A stretch of 64,000 nucleotides of DNA from Amycolatopsis lexingtonensis (GTDB lineage Bacteria; Actinomycetota; Actinomycetes; Mycobacteriales; Pseudonocardiaceae), in the NCBI RefSeq assembly GCF_014873755.1, contig NZ_JADBEG010000001.1:6918501-6982500 (forward strand), given 5' to 3'. Of this stretch, positions 39,474 through 47,703 are shown in pieces. The first letter of the stretch is position 1. The number at the start of each line of letters is the position of its first letter. Both the position numbers and the translations under genes were made by a program. The notes below the pieces were generated by a model. The model was not told where the DNA came from. It saw only the letters and a program-made list of their open reading frames with translations, and searched no databases.

Positions 39474-39488
39474 GACCGGGCCCCTTTT
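39474..39488. terminator. right half of the split terminator
   Basis: GACCGGGCCCCTTTT, exact complement of 38017-38031. It still gives the minus-strand sixA transcript one arm only, 12 bp after the sixA stop codon. Confidence 0.8.
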
Positions 39489-39499
39489 CTCCGGGATGT

Positions 39500-40003
39500 T
39501 CAGGCGTCGCGAGGCCGGAAGAAAGCGACGAGTTCGGCAGTGGCGAGTGCGTCCCAGGGATCGGTGGTCTCGAGCACGGCGGCGGCACCGGTCGGGAACT
39601 TGACCTGGACGTCGCGGGTGTCGTCGCCGTGCCCGGCCAGGTGCAGGGTCAGGTCACTGACCCCGGGCTCGTGCCCGACGAGGGCGACGGTGGTGACTTC
39701 GGGTGGCGTCTGGCTCGCGGCGTTCAGCAGTTCGGGGACGTCGGCGCCGTAGAGGTCTTCGTCGAACGTCACAGGCGGTGCGGCGGGGAGTTCTCCGGCG
39801 ACGTGCTGCCAGGTCTCGCGCGTACGGCGAGCGGTGGAGCAGAAGACGAGCTCGGGGACGTAGCCGGCGTCGACGAGCCAGCGGCCGAGCTTCGGCGCAG
39901 CCCGGAGCCCGCGGGGCGCCAGGGGACGATCGTGGTCGGGGAGGCCGTCCGACCAGTCCGACTTGGCGTGGCGGACGACGATGAGCCGTCGGGGCGCGTC
40001 CAT
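39500..40003 (-). CDS. sixA: SixA-type phosphohistidine phosphatase
   Basis: A 167-residue histidine-phosphatase (branch 1). The catalytic motif is VVRHAKSDW (Arg11, His12), with a second His in LVGHEPGVSDL and Arg in STARRTRET; short length and context are those of SixA, which removes phosphate from phosphohistidine. ATG 40003. Downstream, its terminator has lost one arm to the IS insertion, so read-through into the IS is possible. Confidence 0.88.
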   Translation of the reverse strand: MDAPRRLIVVRHAKSDWSDGLPDHDRPLAPRGLRAAPKLGRWLVDAGYVPELVFCSTARRTRETWQHVAGELPAAPPVTFDEDLYGADVPELLNAASQTPPEVTTVALVGHEPGVSDLTLHLAGHGDDTRDVQVKFPTGAAAVLETTDPWDALATAELVAFFRPRDA

Positions 40004-40018
40004 CAGCTGAGCCTAACG

Positions 40019-40045
40019 AGCCCGTGGCCGAGACGACCACGGGCT
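40019..40045 (-). terminator. hairpin terminator after the 68-residue hypothetical gene
   Basis: Stem AGCCCGTGG/CCACGGGCT with a 9-nt loop, 7 bp after the stop codon at 40052 on the minus strand and just before sixA. Confidence 0.65.
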
Positions 40046-40051
40046 TGCGGG

Positions 40052-40258
40052 TCACCAGTTGGTGCGGCGCCCGGACGGGTCGTGTCCCCGCGTGCCGGAC
40101 CGGCGTTGCGGCCCGGGTTCGATCGCCTCTTCGGAACGCGGTTCCGGGGCGTACACCGGCTGGCGGAACAGACCTCCGTACCGCTCACCCTGGGGTGCGG
40201 TGACCGCTCCGGGCCGGGGCTCCTCGGTGACGGGGTGGCTGAACAGCGAACTGTCCAT
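40052..40258 (-). CDS. small hydrophilic hypothetical protein
   Basis: A 68-residue protein from ATG 40258 (MDSSLFSHPVTEEPRPG...) to TGA 40052, rich in Pro, Arg, Glu and Gly and probably disordered. Codon third positions are strongly G/C. No good ribosome site precedes this ATG; an in-frame GTG at 40297 would add 13 residues. The hairpin just after the stop supports a real transcript. It lies 54 bp downstream of the DUF5994-like gene in the same direction. Function unknown. Confidence 0.55.
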   Translation of the reverse strand: MDSSLFSHPVTEEPRPGAVTAPQGERYGGLFRQPVYAPEPRSEEAIEPGPQRRSGTRGHDPSGRRTNW

Positions 40259-40311
40259 TGTGGAGTGAGTGATCGTGGATCCTTTCGTGGACGCCACGGG
40301 AGTGGCGTGTG

Positions 40312-40746
40312 TCAGGCGGGCAGCGGTACGCCACCCTCGGTCGGCTCCGCGGCGCGCGTGAGAACGCTCTGCGCGGCGTCGGGGCCGGTTTCCGGCGGGA
40401 TGACCTGCACCGTCAGCCGATGCCGGTCCCAGCCGATCACCGTCAGGCTTCCGGGCTCCTGTGACCGGAATCCTTCGAGCCGGACGACGTTGCCGCCGAC
40501 GACGATCCGCCGCTGCGAGGCCGGCCAGTCCGCGAGGTGGTAGGTCACGCGGTCGATCCGACCCAGCCGATCGGCCACCGCTGCGAGCAGCGCGGGCAGT
40601 TCGGCGGCCAGGTCACGGCTGCGGGGCCACCACGCGCCGTCGACGTGTCCGGTGGCCGGCGCCGCCGGCTTCAGCGACAGGCGTGAAGTGGATGGATTGT
40701 TCGAGCCCGACGGCATGTCGGCGCTCCCGTCTCCGGCTGTCGACAT
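40312..40746 (-). CDS. DUF5994-like protein
   Basis: A 144-residue protein (114 if the later ATG 40716 is used) resembling actinobacterial DUF5994 proteins: RLSLKPAAPATGHVDGAWW, SRDLAAELPALLAAVADRLG and a C-terminal RLTVQVIPPE. No signal peptide or membrane helix. Family function is unknown. The upstream frame continues past the chosen start but runs over the promoter region of the divergent dehydrogenase gene. It may form a two-gene unit with the small gene at 40052-40258. Confidence 0.72.
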   Translation of the reverse strand: MSTAGDGSADMPSGSNNPSTSRLSLKPAAPATGHVDGAWWPRSRDLAAELPALLAAVADRLGRIDRVTYHLADWPASQRRIVVGGNVVRLEGFRSQEPGSLTVIGWDRHRLTVQVIPPETGPDAAQSVLTRAAEPTEGGVPLPA

Positions 40747-40873
40747 CGACCGGATTGGGGCCGAGGACGGCGCAGGCTCGACCGCTCGCGCACGAAATGC
40801 TCTCGGACACCACTCAGCGTACACGACGATCTCGCGGAGTGTGTTAAGACTGGGTTCTAGCAAAGGGGCCACC

Positions 40874-42043
40874 GTGCACCAGCTCAGTCTCGGCGTCATC
40901 GCGCGTTCACGGAAAGAGAACGAACGGCGACGGCCGATCCACCCACGCCACTTCGAACGGATCGACGCCGGTCTCCGGGAGAGCATCTACCTCGAACTCG
41001 GCTACGGCGAACCCTTCGGCGTGCCCGACGAGCACCTGGCGGGCCTCGTCGCGGGCCTGCGCACCCGCGAGCAGCTCATCGCCGAGTGCGACGTCGTGCT
41101 GCTGGCCAAGCCGCTTCGCGAGGACGTCGCCGAGCTGCGGCCCGGCCAGGTGCTGTGGGGCTGGCCGCACTGCGTGCAGGACGTCGAGCTGACCCAGCTG
41201 GCCATCGACCGGAAGCTGACGGTGATCGCCTTCGAGGCGATGAACCACTGGCGGCGCGACGGTTCGTTCGGCCTGCACGTCTTCCACAAGAACAACGAGC
41301 TGGCCGGCTACTGCTCGGTGCTGCACGCGCTGCAGCTGATCGGCTCGACCGGCGACTACGGCCGCCGCCTGCGAGCCGTGGTGATCGGCTTCGGCGCGAC
41401 CGCGCGCGGCTCGGTGACAGCGCTGAACGCCCACGGGATCCACGACGTCGACGTCCTCACCGCCCGCGGCCTCAGCGCGGTCGGCTCACCGATTCATTCC
41501 GCGACGATGGTGCACATCGACCACGACGCGACCAACCCGGGCGATCTCCGCCGCAGCCACGCGATCACCGCCCGCGGCCGGGTGCCGCTGGCCGGGTTCC
41601 TCGCCGAGCACGACATCGTGGTCAACTGCGTGCTGCAGGACACCGCGGCACCGCTGACTTTTCTCATCGAGGAGGATCTCGCCGAGTTCGGCTCGGGAAG
41701 CCTCATCATCGATGTCTCGTGCGATGAAGGCATGGGTTTCAGTTGGGCTCGGCCCACGACGTTCACCCAGCCGACGTTCCCGGTCGGTGACGGGGTGATT
41801 TACTACGCCGTGGACCACAGCCCGTCCTACTTATGGGACTCGGCTACCTGGGAGATCAGCGAGGCCTTGCTGCCGCATTTGCCGGCGGTCTTGGCCGGGC
41901 ACACCGCTTGGGACGAGCACGAAACCGTTCGGCGGGCTGTGGAAATCCGGGATGGGATGGTTCGCAACCCGGCGATCTTGTCGTTTCAGCAGCGCTCAGG
42001 GGACTACCCGCATCAGCGCGATGCCGCTGAGCAGGGAGTTTGA
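40874..42043 (+). CDS. N5-(carboxyethyl)ornithine synthase-like dehydrogenase
   Basis: A 389-residue protein of the alanine dehydrogenase/CEO synthase family: N-terminal substrate lobe (LGVIARSRKENERRRPIHP, LLAKPLREDVAEL) and NAD(P)-binding lobe (RRLRAVVIGFGATARGSVTALNAHG). The run WGWPHCVQD...AMNHW...HVFHKNNELAGYCSVLHALQ is characteristic of proteins annotated as carboxyethylornithine synthase, which reductively joins pyruvate to ornithine. Other opine or alanine dehydrogenase activity is possible. GTG 40874 has AAAGGGG upstream. It ends 1 bp before tRNA-Lys on the other strand. Confidence 0.78.
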   Translation: MHQLSLGVIARSRKENERRRPIHPRHFERIDAGLRESIYLELGYGEPFGVPDEHLAGLVAGLRTREQLIAECDVVLLAKPLREDVAELRPGQVLWGWPHCVQDVELTQLAIDRKLTVIAFEAMNHWRRDGSFGLHVFHKNNELAGYCSVLHALQLIGSTGDYGRRLRAVVIGFGATARGSVTALNAHGIHDVDVLTARGLSAVGSPIHSATMVHIDHDATNPGDLRRSHAITARGRVPLAGFLAEHDIVVNCVLQDTAAPLTFLIEEDLAEFGSGSLIIDVSCDEGMGFSWARPTTFTQPTFPVGDGVIYYAVDHSPSYLWDSATWEISEALLPHLPAVLAGHTAWDEHETVRRAVEIRDGMVRNPAILSFQQRSGDYPHQRDAAEQGV

Positions 42044-42044
42044 G

Positions 42045-42117
42045 TGGGCCGCCTGGGGCTCGAACCCAGAACCTACGGATTAAAAGTCCGCAGCTCTACC
42101 AATTGAGCTAACGGCCC
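42045..42117 (-). tRNA. tRNA-Lys(TTT)
   Basis: A 73-nt tRNA on the minus strand. Acceptor GGGCCGT pairs with GCGGCCC (one wobble) with discriminator A; anticodon stem GCGGA/TCCGT with loop CTTTTAA gives TTT. CCA is not encoded. A TAAACT -10 box at 42126-42131 lies just upstream. Confidence 0.96.
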
Positions 42118-42229
42118 GCGCCCCCAGTTTAGCCAGGCCCTGGTCCGGCACCTCCACACCGGGGTGCGGCTGAGGCCCCTCGTAAGGTCAAGACTGGTTC
42201 TCGGCCGGTGGACCGCCCATGATGCGGGG

Positions 42230-42766
42230 ATGCTTGGTTCCCTGCTGATCCTCACCGGGCCGCCCGGTGCCGGGAAGTCGACCGTGGCCCGTCTTGTCAC
42301 CGAGGATGCGCCGCGGGCCACCGTGCACCTGCACACCGACAGCTTCTACGTCTGGATCCGGACCGGGTTCGTGGCGCCGTACCTGCCCGAGGCCGCCCGG
42401 CAGAACGAGGTCGTGCTCGGGGTGATCGCCGAGGCCGCCTGTGGGTACGCGCGCGGTGGTTACGACGTGGTTCTCGACGGTGTGGTCGGGCCGTGGGCGC
42501 TGGAGCCGTTCCGCGCTGCCGCGAAGCGGGGCGGTTTGGACCTCTTCTACGTCGTCCTGCGGCCGGACCTCGAGGTCACCCTCGCGCGCGGGACCGCGCG
42601 CAGTGCCCCGGAGCTGACCGACGTCGAGCCTCTCAAGGCCATGCACGCCGCGTTCTCCGCGCTGGGTGAGCTCGAACGGAACGTCATGGACACGACCGAC
42701 CAGACAATTGAAGAGACCGCCGAAGCGGTGCGGCAACGCGCCCGCTCGGCGGCCTTCAGGTTGTGA
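42230..42766 (+). CDS. P-loop kinase/ATPase, 178 aa
   Basis: A 178-residue small P-loop protein with Walker A GPPGAGKST (10-18), a HTDSFYVWI motif, YDVVLDGVVGPWAL as the Walker B/DxD region and a lid-like Arg segment (LARGTARSAPEL). It belongs with the gluconate-kinase/chloramphenicol-phosphotransferase group (AAA_33/zeta-like) that phosphorylates small molecules. Substrate unknown. ATG 42230 with GCGGGG directly upstream; the frame back to 42164 lacks a site. Monocistronic. Confidence 0.82.
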   Translation: MLGSLLILTGPPGAGKSTVARLVTEDAPRATVHLHTDSFYVWIRTGFVAPYLPEAARQNEVVLGVIAEAACGYARGGYDVVLDGVVGPWALEPFRAAAKRGGLDLFYVVLRPDLEVTLARGTARSAPELTDVEPLKAMHAAFSALGELERNVMDTTDQTIEETAEAVRQRARSAAFRL

Positions 42767-42786
42767 CGCTCCTCAGTGGACGAACG

Positions 42787-43632
42787 TCAGCACTGCACGA
42801 ACAGACCGGTGTAGGCCGTGCACTTCTTCGACGCCTTGTCGTTGGCCGCGGCCGGGTCGGCCGGGGCGCTCGCCGCTCGCTCGGCCGTGGCCGTGAACGC
42901 GCCCCAGGCGAAGAAGCCGCCCTCGGAGCTGAACTTCGCCGTAGCCGTCGCGCCCGGGGCGACGTTGCCGATCGCGCAGGTCAGGGCCGTGCCCGAGCGG
43001 GTGCAGCCGGTCAGTGACGTGACCGTGCGGCCTGAACCCGCGTTGGCCGTCACGCGGACGCCGGTCGCGGTCGCCGGGCCGGTGTTCGACACCGTGATCA
43101 CGTAGTCGACGCGGGCGACCAGGCCGGGGCGCGCGGTGCCGGTCAGCGCGACCTTGACGTCGGCCTCGTCCGGCGCGGCGATCGTGAGGGCCGGGCCGTC
43201 CTCGACGCCGAACGCGTAGTTGTCGCCGGCGAACTGGTGCTGCAGCGTGAACTGGCCGGGCTCGGCGTCCTCCTTCACCCGGAAGGTGAACGTCACCGTC
43301 TTGCTTTCGCCGGCACCCAGGTCGCCGACGCCGCCGCGGAAGCTGCTGAGGTACGGCGAGCACGCGATCGCGCCGGTGCAGGAGACCAGGTTCAGCAGGT
43401 CGACGACCGGCTTCTCCTTGGCGTAGAGCGCGGCCTTCGCGCCGGTGACCGTGAAGTCCGTCGGGTTGTACAGCTGCTCGGTGACCGTGAGCGTGTCGCC
43501 CGCGTGCACGGTGGTCGCGCTGACGTCGATCGAGCTGGGCGAGGGCGCCGCGGACGCGACGGCGGGGGCCGCGATCAGGGCCGCGGTCGTCAGCGCGGCC
43601 AGCACTGCGGTTCTTCGTCCGGTTCGCTGCAT
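42787..43632 (-). CDS. secreted DUF11-domain protein
   Basis: A 281-residue exported protein: signal peptide 1-29 (cleaved after AVASA), an Ig-like beta domain (about 30-150), then a DUF11 domain with the diagnostic VDYVITVSNTGPATATGVRV and CTRSGTALTCAIGNVAPG. The C-terminus CTAYTGLFVQC has paired Cys. DUF11 repeats occur in actinobacterial wall and surface proteins and are thought to be structural. No sortase or membrane anchor is visible, so it is probably released. ATG 43632. Confidence 0.85.
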   Translation of the reverse strand: MQRTGRRTAVLAALTTAALIAAPAVASAAPSPSSIDVSATTVHAGDTLTVTEQLYNPTDFTVTGAKAALYAKEKPVVDLLNLVSCTGAIACSPYLSSFRGGVGDLGAGESKTVTFTFRVKEDAEPGQFTLQHQFAGDNYAFGVEDGPALTIAAPDEADVKVALTGTARPGLVARVDYVITVSNTGPATATGVRVTANAGSGRTVTSLTGCTRSGTALTCAIGNVAPGATATAKFSSEGGFFAWGAFTATAERAASAPADPAAANDKASKKCTAYTGLFVQC

Positions 43633-43846
43633 GTCTTGATCTCCTGGTTCCGAACCGAGGGGTACCGCTGGAGACCGTGGGGAACCGGTGTGCGCAGCGG
43701 GGGTGACGAAGATCAGATCGGCCGCCCCCGAAATTCGTTACCTGGTTCTCGAAACCGTGTCTGAACTGGGGTTTCCGGGGCGTTGCCCGATCACCGGACA
43801 CCCCGGCGCCCCGAAAATTGTCGGACCCCCGTGGCACGCTCCGCAC

Positions 43847-44389
43847 ATGACCGAACACAGCACCCCGGTCGCGGCGCCGGCCCGCTTGACCGGCCCCCGC
43901 GAAGACCCGACACCGCTCGCCGACGAGCGGCAGGCCCTCACCGAGAGCCTCGACTACTACCGGCGCACTTTCGAGCTCAAGTGCGCCGGTCTGGACCCCG
44001 GACAGCTGGCCGAACGCTCGGTTCCACCGTCGACGCTGACCCTGCACGGGCTGCTGCGGCACCTCACCGGCGTCGAACGCTGGTGGTTCCGGATCCAGTT
44101 CGCCGGCGAGGACCTCCCGAACCTGTACTACTCCGACGACGACCCGGGGCAGGACTTCACCTCGCTCGACGGCGACGTGGACGAGGCCTTCTCCCTGTGG
44201 CAGGCCGAGTGCGCGCGCTCACGGGAGATCGTCGCGGCGAGCTCGCTGGACCAGACCGGCATCCGCCGCAGCACGGGCCAACCGTTCGCCCTGCGCTGGC
44301 TGATGCTGCGCATGATCGGCGAATACGCGCGGCACTGCGGTCAGGCCGACCTGGTCCGCGAGCGGATCGACGGCGTGACGGGCGAATAG
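43847..44389 (+). CDS. DinB-family protein (DUF664)
   Basis: A 180-residue four-helix-bundle protein of the DinB/DUF664 group, related to mycothiol-dependent enzymes. Candidate metal ligands are the His in LHGLLRHLTGVERWW and in EYARHCGQADLVRERIDG. The last segment (GEYARHCGQADLVRE) is the family signature. It may act on a mycothiol conjugate; the actual reaction is unknown. ATG 43847; the open frame back to 43688 covers the promoter region. Single gene. Confidence 0.85.
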   Translation: MTEHSTPVAAPARLTGPREDPTPLADERQALTESLDYYRRTFELKCAGLDPGQLAERSVPPSTLTLHGLLRHLTGVERWWFRIQFAGEDLPNLYYSDDDPGQDFTSLDGDVDEAFSLWQAECARSREIVAASSLDQTGIRRSTGQPFALRWLMLRMIGEYARHCGQADLVRERIDGVTGE

Positions 44390-44393
44390 CGGC

Positions 44394-45053
44394 TCAGGCG
44401 GCGGCCGCGCGGCGGCGGAGCCGGACGAGGAGGTTGACCACGAGCGGAACGACGATCCAGCACGCGTAGGCCCAGTGCGTGAAGAAGGCGACCGGGATCG
44501 AGACGGCGAAGGCGGCGGCCATCGTGCCGACCCCGCGGTACACCTTGCCGAAGAGCTCAGGTGGGGTGTCCGCGCGGTAGTGGTGGTTCCGCTGGATGCG
44601 CCGGGCCATGAAGAGGAACAGCGTCAGCGCGACCACCTGCACGAGCGCGTAGAAGACGAAGCGGAACTCGAACCCGGCGTCTTCGGCGATCACCTTGGTC
44701 GCGAACGGCATGACCACCTGCGTCAGCAGCCAGCCGAAGCTGAGGCGGATGAGCAGGCTGTCGAGGGTGGTGACGTGGTCGAACAGCCGGTGGTGGGCGC
44801 GCCAGTGGCCGCCGATCACGACGAAACTGATCAGGAAGGAGACGTATTCGGACTGGTGATGGCCGAGTGAACGCAGCAGTTCGGCGCTGGTGGCGCCCTC
44901 CGGCAGCGGCAGCTCGAGCGCGAGCAGCGTGATCGCGATGGCGACGACGGCGTCCGAGAAGAAGGTCAGCCGTTCGGCGGCGAAGCCCCGGGGTTCGGCG
45001 TCGGCGGTGCCTGCGGTGTCCTCGGTGTCCTTGGTGGACGGAGCACTGCTCAT
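44394..45053 (-). CDS. TMEM175-family potassium channel-like protein
   Basis: A 219-residue membrane protein with six predicted helices and the TMEM175/DUF1211 signature in the first helix, RLTFFSDAVVAIAITLLALEL (R..xFSDAVxAIxxTLL). Bacterial TMEM175 proteins form tetrameric K+ leak channels. The N-terminal 22 residues are acidic and cytosolic. The start at 45053 lies 68 bp from the divergent lyase gene. It converges with the DinB gene, 4 bp between the stops. Confidence 0.9.
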   Translation of the reverse strand: MSSAPSTKDTEDTAGTADAEPRGFAAERLTFFSDAVVAIAITLLALELPLPEGATSAELLRSLGHHQSEYVSFLISFVVIGGHWRAHHRLFDHVTTLDSLLIRLSFGWLLTQVVMPFATKVIAEDAGFEFRFVFYALVQVVALTLFLFMARRIQRNHHYRADTPPELFGKVYRGVGTMAAAFAVSIPVAFFTHWAYACWIVVPLVVNLLVRLRRRAAAA

Positions 45054-45121
45054 GGGCGATGAGCGTGCCAGACGCGGCCGCGTGACATTCGCCGAGGCCG
45101 GGCGCGTGCGATGCTGACGCC

Positions 45122-46615
45122 ATGAGCGGCGACCCCGATTCCGGACTTCTGTCCCCGGTACGGGCCGGTACGCCGGCCGAAGCGTCGACCGGCGACGAGG
45201 CTTGGCTGCGCGCGATGCTCGACGCCGAGGCGGCGCTGGCGAGGGCGCAGGCGCGGCTCGGGACGGTACCGCCCGAGGCCGCGGACGCGATCACGGCGGC
45301 GGCGGGCAGCGCGCGGATCGACGTCGTCGAGCTGGCGCGGGGGTCGCGGGCGACCGCGAACCCGGTCGTCGGCCTGGTGAAGGCGCTGACGTCGGCGGTC
45401 GGCGGGAGCGCGGCGGAGTACGTGCACCGCGGCTCGACGAGCCAGGACATCTTCGACACCGCGATGATGCTGGTCGCCGACCGGACGCTGCGGCCGCTCG
45501 CCGCCGACCTCGACGCCACCGCCGAGGCGCTGGCCGAGCTGGCGCGCACGCACCGGGACACGATCATGGCCGGGCGCACGCTGACGGCGCACGCGGTGCC
45601 GACGACGTTCGGGCTGAAGGCGGCGGGCTGGCGGCAGCTGGTGCTGGACGCGGCCGTCCGGATCCGCCGGCTGCTCGACGGCGGCCTGCCGGTCTCGCTC
45701 GGCGGGGCAGCGGGGACGCTGGCGGCGTACGTGGAGTACGCCCGCCTGGCCGAGGGCGCGGGGATGGGGCAAGCGGGGCGGGGTGGGGCGGGGGGCGGGG
45801 GCCTGGAAGTCGGCACCGTCGACCAGCCTCACGCTGCGCCGTCACCCGCCGCACCCGCCGGAGACTATGCCGAACGGCTCGTCGACGCGTTCGCCGAGGA
45901 GACCGGGCTGGCCGTGCCCGTCCTGCCGTGGCACTCGCTGCGGACGCCGGTCGCCGACCTCGCCGGTGCGCTCGCCTTCACCGCCGGGGCGCTGGGGAAG
46001 CTGGCCGTCGACGTCGCGACACTTACGCGGACCGAGCTGGGTGAGGTCGTCGAACCGGCCGCTGATGGGCGGGGTGGGTCGTCGGCGATGCCGCACAAGC
46101 GGAATCCCGTGCTCGCGACACTCATCCGTTCCGCCGCGTTACAGGTGCCGGTGCTGGCCGCGGGGGTCACGCAGTCGATGCTGACCGAGGACGAACGGTC
46201 GGCCGGGGTGTGGCACGCCGAGTGGCAGCTGGTCCGGGAGTGCCTGCGGCTGACCGGTGGGGCCGCGCACACCGCCGTCGAGCTGGCGCGTGGGCTCAGC
46301 GCTCAGCCGGAACGAATGGCGGCGAACCTGGCGTCGACGCACGGGCTGATCGTCTCGGAGCGGCTCTCCGCCGTGCTCGCGCCGCTGCTCGGAAAAACCA
46401 AGGCCAAGGAGCTGCTGGGGGCGGCGTCGCAGCGGGCGGTGCGGGAAGACCGGCCGCTGCGGGAGGTGCTGGACGAGCTGCCCGCCGTCACCGCTGTGCT
46501 GACTCCGGCCGCGCTGGACGCGCTGCTCGATCCCGCCGGGTACACCGGGGCCGCCGGTGAGCTGGTCGACCGCGCGCTGGAGGGGGCGTGGGAACCGGGG
46601 TCGAAAAAACTTTGA
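45122..46615 (+). CDS. PcaB-like lyase (fumarase/aspartase superfamily)
   Basis: A 497-residue lyase with the superfamily signature GSSAMPHKRNP and the conserved GSTSQDIFDTA and AGRTLTAHAVPTTFG regions, closest to 3-carboxy-cis,cis-muconate cycloisomerase (PcaB). It is about 40 residues longer than usual because residues 210-250 form a Gly/Ala/Pro-rich insertion encoded by a G-run tract (45760-45801). No other protocatechuate genes are adjacent, so the pathway role is unproven and another lyase activity is possible. ATG 45122 is weakly served by a ribosome site. Confidence 0.85.
   Translation: MSGDPDSGLLSPVRAGTPAEASTGDEAWLRAMLDAEAALARAQARLGTVPPEAADAITAAAGSARIDVVELARGSRATANPVVGLVKALTSAVGGSAAEYVHRGSTSQDIFDTAMMLVADRTLRPLAADLDATAEALAELARTHRDTIMAGRTLTAHAVPTTFGLKAAGWRQLVLDAAVRIRRLLDGGLPVSLGGAAGTLAAYVEYARLAEGAGMGQAGRGGAGGGGLEVGTVDQPHAAPSPAAPAGDYAERLVDAFAEETGLAVPVLPWHSLRTPVADLAGALAFTAGALGKLAVDVATLTRTELGEVVEPAADGRGGSSAMPHKRNPVLATLIRSAALQVPVLAAGVTQSMLTEDERSAGVWHAEWQLVRECLRLTGGAAHTAVELARGLSAQPERMAANLASTHGLIVSERLSAVLAPLLGKTKAKELLGAASQRAVREDRPLREVLDELPAVTAVLTPAALDALLDPAGYTGAAGELVDRALEGAWEPGSKKL
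45760..45801 (+). other. G-quadruplex-forming tract within a gene
   Basis: Seven runs of four to six G in 42 nt, separated by 1-5 bases (GGGG AT GGGG CAAGC GGGG C GGGG T GGGG C GGGGGG C GGGGG). It is on the coding strand, so both DNA and mRNA could fold. It encodes part of the Gly-rich insertion of the PcaB-like lyase. Confidence 0.75.
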
Positions 46616-46698
46616 ACCGCCTCCGACGGGTGTCCGTGTAGTGGGTATCAGGCCGCACCGAGCGGCGGGAAAACCCAACGGACACAAGGAGAACTTCC

Positions 46699-47688
46699 AT
46701 GCTTCGCACGCGCATCGCCGTCTCCGTCGCCGCGGCGGCAGCCGGGCTGGCAGTGCTCACCGCTTGCTCGGGTGCCGAAACTGCTCAGCCGGTCATCGCC
46801 CCCGCAGCGGCCGGGGGCACCGGTGGCGGTCAGCTCGCCAACGGCCAGGTCGGCAACGCCGCTCCGGCGTCGAACGAGTCGAAACTCGTCGTCGCGGACG
46901 TCGCCAACGTCGGACAGGTGCTCACCGACCAGAACGGGATGACGCTCTACCGGTTCGACAAGGACACGGCGAAGCCGCCGAAGTCCAATTGCGACGGTGA
47001 CTGCGCCAAGGCCTGGCCGCCGTTGCTGTCGACCGGGGACGTCGAAGTGCAGGGCGTCGACAAGAGCCTCGTCGGCAAGGTGACGCGGTCCGACGGCACC
47101 GAGCAGATCACCGTCGGCGGGTGGGCGCTCTACCGCTACGCCAAGGACACCAAGGCCGGGGAGGCGACCGGGCAGGGCGTCGGTGGCGCCTGGTACGCCG
47201 CGAACGCCAAGGGCGGGAAGGCCGGGCAGGCCGCGGCCGAAGCCGGCGCCGTCAAGCTGAGCGCGAGCAAGATCGACGGGCTCGGGGACGCGATCGTCGA
47301 CCAGAACGGGATGACGCTCTACCTGTTCACGAAGGACACCAAGAAGGCCAAGACGTCCGCCTGCAACGGCGACTGCGCCAAGACGTGGCCCGCGGTCCTG
47401 TCGAACAACGGCAAGGTCGAACTGCAGGGCATCGACTCGAAGCTGCTCGGCAGCATCAAGCGCGCGGACGGCACCGAGCAGGTCACCATCGGCGGCTGGC
47501 CCGTCTACACCTTCTCGAAGGACCTGAAGCCGGGCGACGCGAACGGCATGGGCGTCAACGGCACCTGGTTCGTCATCGAGCCCAACGGGTGCAAGGTCGG
47601 GACCACTCCCAGCTCCGCCACCAACCAGGCTCCGGCTGACAGCGGCGCTGGGAGCAGCAACTCCGGCGCCGGTGGCACCACCTACTGA
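46699..47688 (+). CDS. lipoprotein with duplicated COG4315 repeats
   Basis: A 329-residue lipoprotein (lipobox LTAC, Cys23) with four copies of the secreted repeat of COG4315/Lipoprotein_15, arranged as two similar halves: DQNGMTLYRFDKDT...CDGDCAKAWPP / GGWALYRYAKDT and DQNGMTLYLFTKDT...CNGDCAKTWPA / GGWPVYTFSKDL. Each half has a CxGDC Cys pair that may bind heme or metal or form a disulfide. It ends in a Ser/Gly-rich tail. Related to SCO0930-type proteins; function unproven. ATG 46699 with AAGGAG upstream. Confidence 0.9.
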   Translation: MLRTRIAVSVAAAAAGLAVLTACSGAETAQPVIAPAAAGGTGGGQLANGQVGNAAPASNESKLVVADVANVGQVLTDQNGMTLYRFDKDTAKPPKSNCDGDCAKAWPPLLSTGDVEVQGVDKSLVGKVTRSDGTEQITVGGWALYRYAKDTKAGEATGQGVGGAWYAANAKGGKAGQAAAEAGAVKLSASKIDGLGDAIVDQNGMTLYLFTKDTKKAKTSACNGDCAKTWPAVLSNNGKVELQGIDSKLLGSIKRADGTEQVTIGGWPVYTFSKDLKPGDANGMGVNGTWFVIEPNGCKVGTTPSSATNQAPADSGAGSSNSGAGGTTY

Positions 47689-47703
47689 GCCACCCCGAAA
47701 CTG

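Noticed and set aside
45122..46615. Frameshift in the PcaB-like gene at the G-tract
   Set aside because: The frame is continuous and homologous blocks on both sides are in the same frame, so an in-frame insertion explains it.
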